This document shows, piece by piece, positions 62,416-64,000 of a DNA stretch of 64,000 nucleotides. Below the pieces are notes generated by a model. That model was not told where the DNA came from, ran no database searches, and saw nothing but the letters and a program-made list of their open reading frames with translations. Both the position numbers and the translations under genes were made by a program. This stretch comes from Streptomyces radicis. Its GTDB lineage: Bacteria; Actinomycetota; Actinomycetes; Streptomycetales; Streptomycetaceae. Every line of letters begins with the position of its first letter. The first letter of the stretch is position 1. Location of the stretch: contig NZ_RBDY01000009.1 in NCBI RefSeq assembly GCF_003626575.1, positions 124,001 through 188,000 on the forward strand, given 5' to 3'.

Positions 62416-63630
62416 GTGCGCCGCTCACCCCGCAGACCCGCCGCCGTGCTCGCCGCGCTGGCCGTCCTGCTCGGCGCCACCATGACCGCGGGCCCGGCCA
62501 CCACCGCGAGCGCCGACGAGCCGTGCACCCTGCCGCGCGCCCCCCTCCACCACTCCGAGGGCCTGGACAGCTGGAACGAGGAGTACCCCGAGCCCGTGGG
62601 CACCGTGCGGGCGGTGATGCTGTTCCTCTCCTTCCCCGACGCCAAGCCCAAGCTCTCCCCGCGCCGCATCGCCGACGACTACTTCCCCGCCACGAGCGAC
62701 TTCTTCCGCGACGCCTCCTACGGCAAGCTCGACCTGCGCGCCGACATCGAGGCCGCGTGGCTGCGCATGCCCGCCGACTCCGGCGACTACGGCATACGGC
62801 GCGACTGGGACGCCTCCCTGCGCTCGGCCTATCTGCGCGACGCGCTCAAGGTGGTCTCCCCCCGCGTGGACCTCGCCGACTACGACGTCGTCTACCTGGT
62901 CGCCGACCCCGACGCCCCCGGCGTCGACCCGGACGCCACCAAGGTCGTCAACTTCGACAAGCCCGTCACCGTCGGGGACGCCGAGATCCGCCGCCTCGTC
63001 ACGGTCTTCGAGCACCGCGTCCCCGACCGCAACGTCCTGGCCCACGAGACCGGCCACGTCTTCGACCTGCCCGACCTCTACCACCGCCCCGACGACCCGC
63101 ACGGCGACTGGGACACCCACGTCGGCGACTGGGACCTGATGGGCAGCCAGTTCGGCCTCTCTCCCGAGCTGTTCGGCTGGCACAAGTGGAAGCTCGGCTG
63201 GCTCGGCCACGGGCACGTGGACTGCGTCCGCTCCACCGGCACCACGCTGCACACCCTCCAGCCCATCGGCGCCCCGCTCGAGGACGGCGACCCCGAGGCC
63301 GACACGCGCCTCGCCGTCGTCCGCACCGGCCCCGCCGAGGCCCTGGTCGCCGAGGCCCGCACCCCCGTGGGCAACGACTCACGCAGCTGCACCAGGGGCG
63401 TTCTCCTCTATCGCGTGCGCAGTGACATCGCCTCCGCGGACGGGCCCATCGACGTCGTCGACGGCCACCCCGACACGGGCGCGTGCCACGCCGCCTCGGT
63501 CCACCCGCGCCTGGCCGACGCCCCGCTCGAGACGGGGGAGAGCTACTACGACGCCGACGCCGCCATCCGCGTCGAGGTCGGCGAGCGCACGGTCACCGGC
63601 GGCTGGAACATCAAGATCGTCCGCGGCTGA
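62416..63630 (+). CDS. secreted M6-like zinc metalloprotease
   Basis: A 404-residue exported protease. The signal peptide is residues 1-34 (RRPAAVLAALAVLLGATMTAGPATTASA, cleavage before DEPC). The zinc motif is HETGHVFDLPDLYH (about residues 214-227), the HExxHxxxxxD pattern of the immune-inhibitor-A-like M6 family, followed by GDWDLMG. The C-terminal 150 residues form a beta-rich domain ending GGWNIKIVRG. The GTG start has GGAGG five bases upstream. It is probably an extracellular nutrient or morphogenesis protease. Confidence 0.88.
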   Translation: MRRSPRRPAAVLAALAVLLGATMTAGPATTASADEPCTLPRAPLHHSEGLDSWNEEYPEPVGTVRAVMLFLSFPDAKPKLSPRRIADDYFPATSDFFRDASYGKLDLRADIEAAWLRMPADSGDYGIRRDWDASLRSAYLRDALKVVSPRVDLADYDVVYLVADPDAPGVDPDATKVVNFDKPVTVGDAEIRRLVTVFEHRVPDRNVLAHETGHVFDLPDLYHRPDDPHGDWDTHVGDWDLMGSQFGLSPELFGWHKWKLGWLGHGHVDCVRSTGTTLHTLQPIGAPLEDGDPEADTRLAVVRTGPAEALVAEARTPVGNDSRSCTRGVLLYRVRSDIASADGPIDVVDGHPDTGACHAASVHPRLADAPLETGESYYDADAAIRVEVGERTVTGGWNIKIVRG

Positions 63631-63653
63631 ACGGCCCCCGCGCACACACGAAG

Positions 63654-63679
63654 AGGCCCCCACCTGCCGGTGGGGGCCT
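63654..63679. terminator. bidirectional terminator between protease gene and tRNA-Lys
   Basis: AGGCCCCCAC and GTGGGGGCCT form ten perfect pairs around CTGCCG, lying between the protease stop and the 3' end of tRNA-Lys on the other strand. Confidence 0.75.
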
Positions 63680-63690
63680 CCCGCTGTCGG

Positions 63691-63764
63691 TGCGCCGCCA
63701 GGGACTCGAACCCCGGACCCGCTGATTAAGAGTCAGCTGCTCTAACCAACTGAGCTAGCGGCGC
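63691..63764 (-). tRNA. tRNA-Lys (anticodon CTT)
   Basis: The cloverleaf has acceptor GCGCCGC / GCGGCGC with discriminator A, D-arm GCTCAGTTGGTTAGAGC, anticodon stem CTGACTCTTAATCAG with anticodon CTT, and T-arm GGGGTTCGAGTCCC. CCA is not encoded. Confidence 0.95.
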
Positions 63765-63814
63765 CTGCTGACGTCGTAGACCTTAGCACCCCGCCACGCC
63801 GGAGCGAAAATCGG

Positions 63815-64000
63815 TTAGGGGCGGTCCCGCAGCAGCTCACGGCCGTACTCGATCATCTTGACGGCGTAGTCCTCGGTCCAGCCCGCGCGGTCGGCGATCG
63901 CGGCGGCCGGGAGCGCGTCGAAGCTGCGGGGGTCGGCCAGCTGCGCCGCCGCCATCGCCTGGTACTCGACGGAACGGTCGGCCGCGGCCTGGAACGCGAC
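63815..64000 (-). CDS. C-terminal end of an unidentified protein
   Basis: The last 61 residues of a gene whose start lies beyond the window. The visible part is VAFQAAADRSVEYQAM, AAAQLADPRSFDALPAAAIADRAGWTEDYAVKMIEYGRELLRDRP, ending in TAA. It is helical and charged with good actinobacterial codon bias. I do not recognise the family. It lies 50 bases upstream of tRNA-Lys on the same strand. Confidence 0.6.
   Translation of the reverse strand, partial: VAFQAAADRSVEYQAMAAAQLADPRSFDALPAAAIADRAGWTEDYAVKMIEYGRELLRDRP

Noticed and set aside
1..64000. CRISPR arrays or insertion sequences
   Set aside because: No regularly spaced identical repeats with unique spacers and no transposase gene were seen; the repeats at 10785, 31865 and 54971 are duplications or tandem units without spacers.

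Overview
The window is high-GC actinobacterial DNA from a Streptomyces or a close relative in the Streptomycetaceae. The best evidence is an adpA gene with a TTA (bldA-dependent) codon between its two domains, followed by ornA, which is the classic Streptomyces order. Other support comes from a CatR/catalase pair, a UPF0182 protein, and the many transcripts that appear to start at or next to the start codon. I see no prophage, insertion sequence, CRISPR array or large biosynthetic cluster.

Layout. 1-8.8 kb is housekeeping: NUDIX hydrolase, zincin-like metallopeptidase, SDR epimerase, moaE, a small membrane protein, a PDZ-Lon protein, a PPA1309-like protein and a large UPF0182 membrane protein. 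9.2-10.8 kb is a repeat (Sel1/TPR-like) protein. It is followed by 1.26 kb of non-coding, hairpin-rich DNA with recent internal duplications. 12.0-18.5 kb is a leucine/isovalerate catabolic operon (TetR regulator, methylcrotonyl-CoA carboxylase beta and alpha, HMG-CoA lyase, acyl-CoA dehydrogenase) with one operator between divergent promoters. 18.6-24.2 kb has glmS, a universal stress protein, adpA, ornA and tRNA-His. 24.3-32.5 kb has envelope-associated genes (secreted protein, amidase, DUF2637, M50-like protein), then aroA, rsgA, TetR, hisN and a CBS protein. 32.5-34.7 kb is catalase, its Fur-type regulator CatR with a perfect palindrome between them, and initiator tRNA-fMet.

34.8-40.9 kb holds a TesB thioesterase, a so-called phosphatase, an LtrA membrane protein, a PAS/GAF/PP2C phosphatase and an HSL-family hydrolase. 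41-45.9 kb is a resistance locus: an Erm 23S rRNA methyltransferase preceded by about 280 bp of leader DNA, divergent from a single-chain ABC exporter with one degenerate ATP site. 46-49.4 kb has a NUDIX hydrolase, a membrane PP2C phosphatase with an anti-sigma-like kinase domain, and a sugar O-acetyltransferase. 50-54.4 kb is a LacI-controlled sugar-catabolic operon (Gfo/Idh/MocA oxidoreductase, DUF993, sugar isomerase). 54.5-59.8 kb is a catabolic neighbourhood of little-studied families: DUF3830, amidase, D-2-hydroxyacid dehydrogenase and two maleate-isomerase/Asp-Glu-racemase paralogues, with two perfect palindromes in the divergent promoter. 59.8-64 kb has a recombinase-like small protein, a GGDEF-EAL protein, a secreted M6-like metalloprotease, tRNA-Lys and a partial gene.

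The most interesting places are the erm leader, the DUF3830/amidase/maleate-isomerase module, and the two hairpin arrays between convergent genes. I find no system that I can confidently call wholly new. Functions rest on motif and family recognition by reading; no searches were run.
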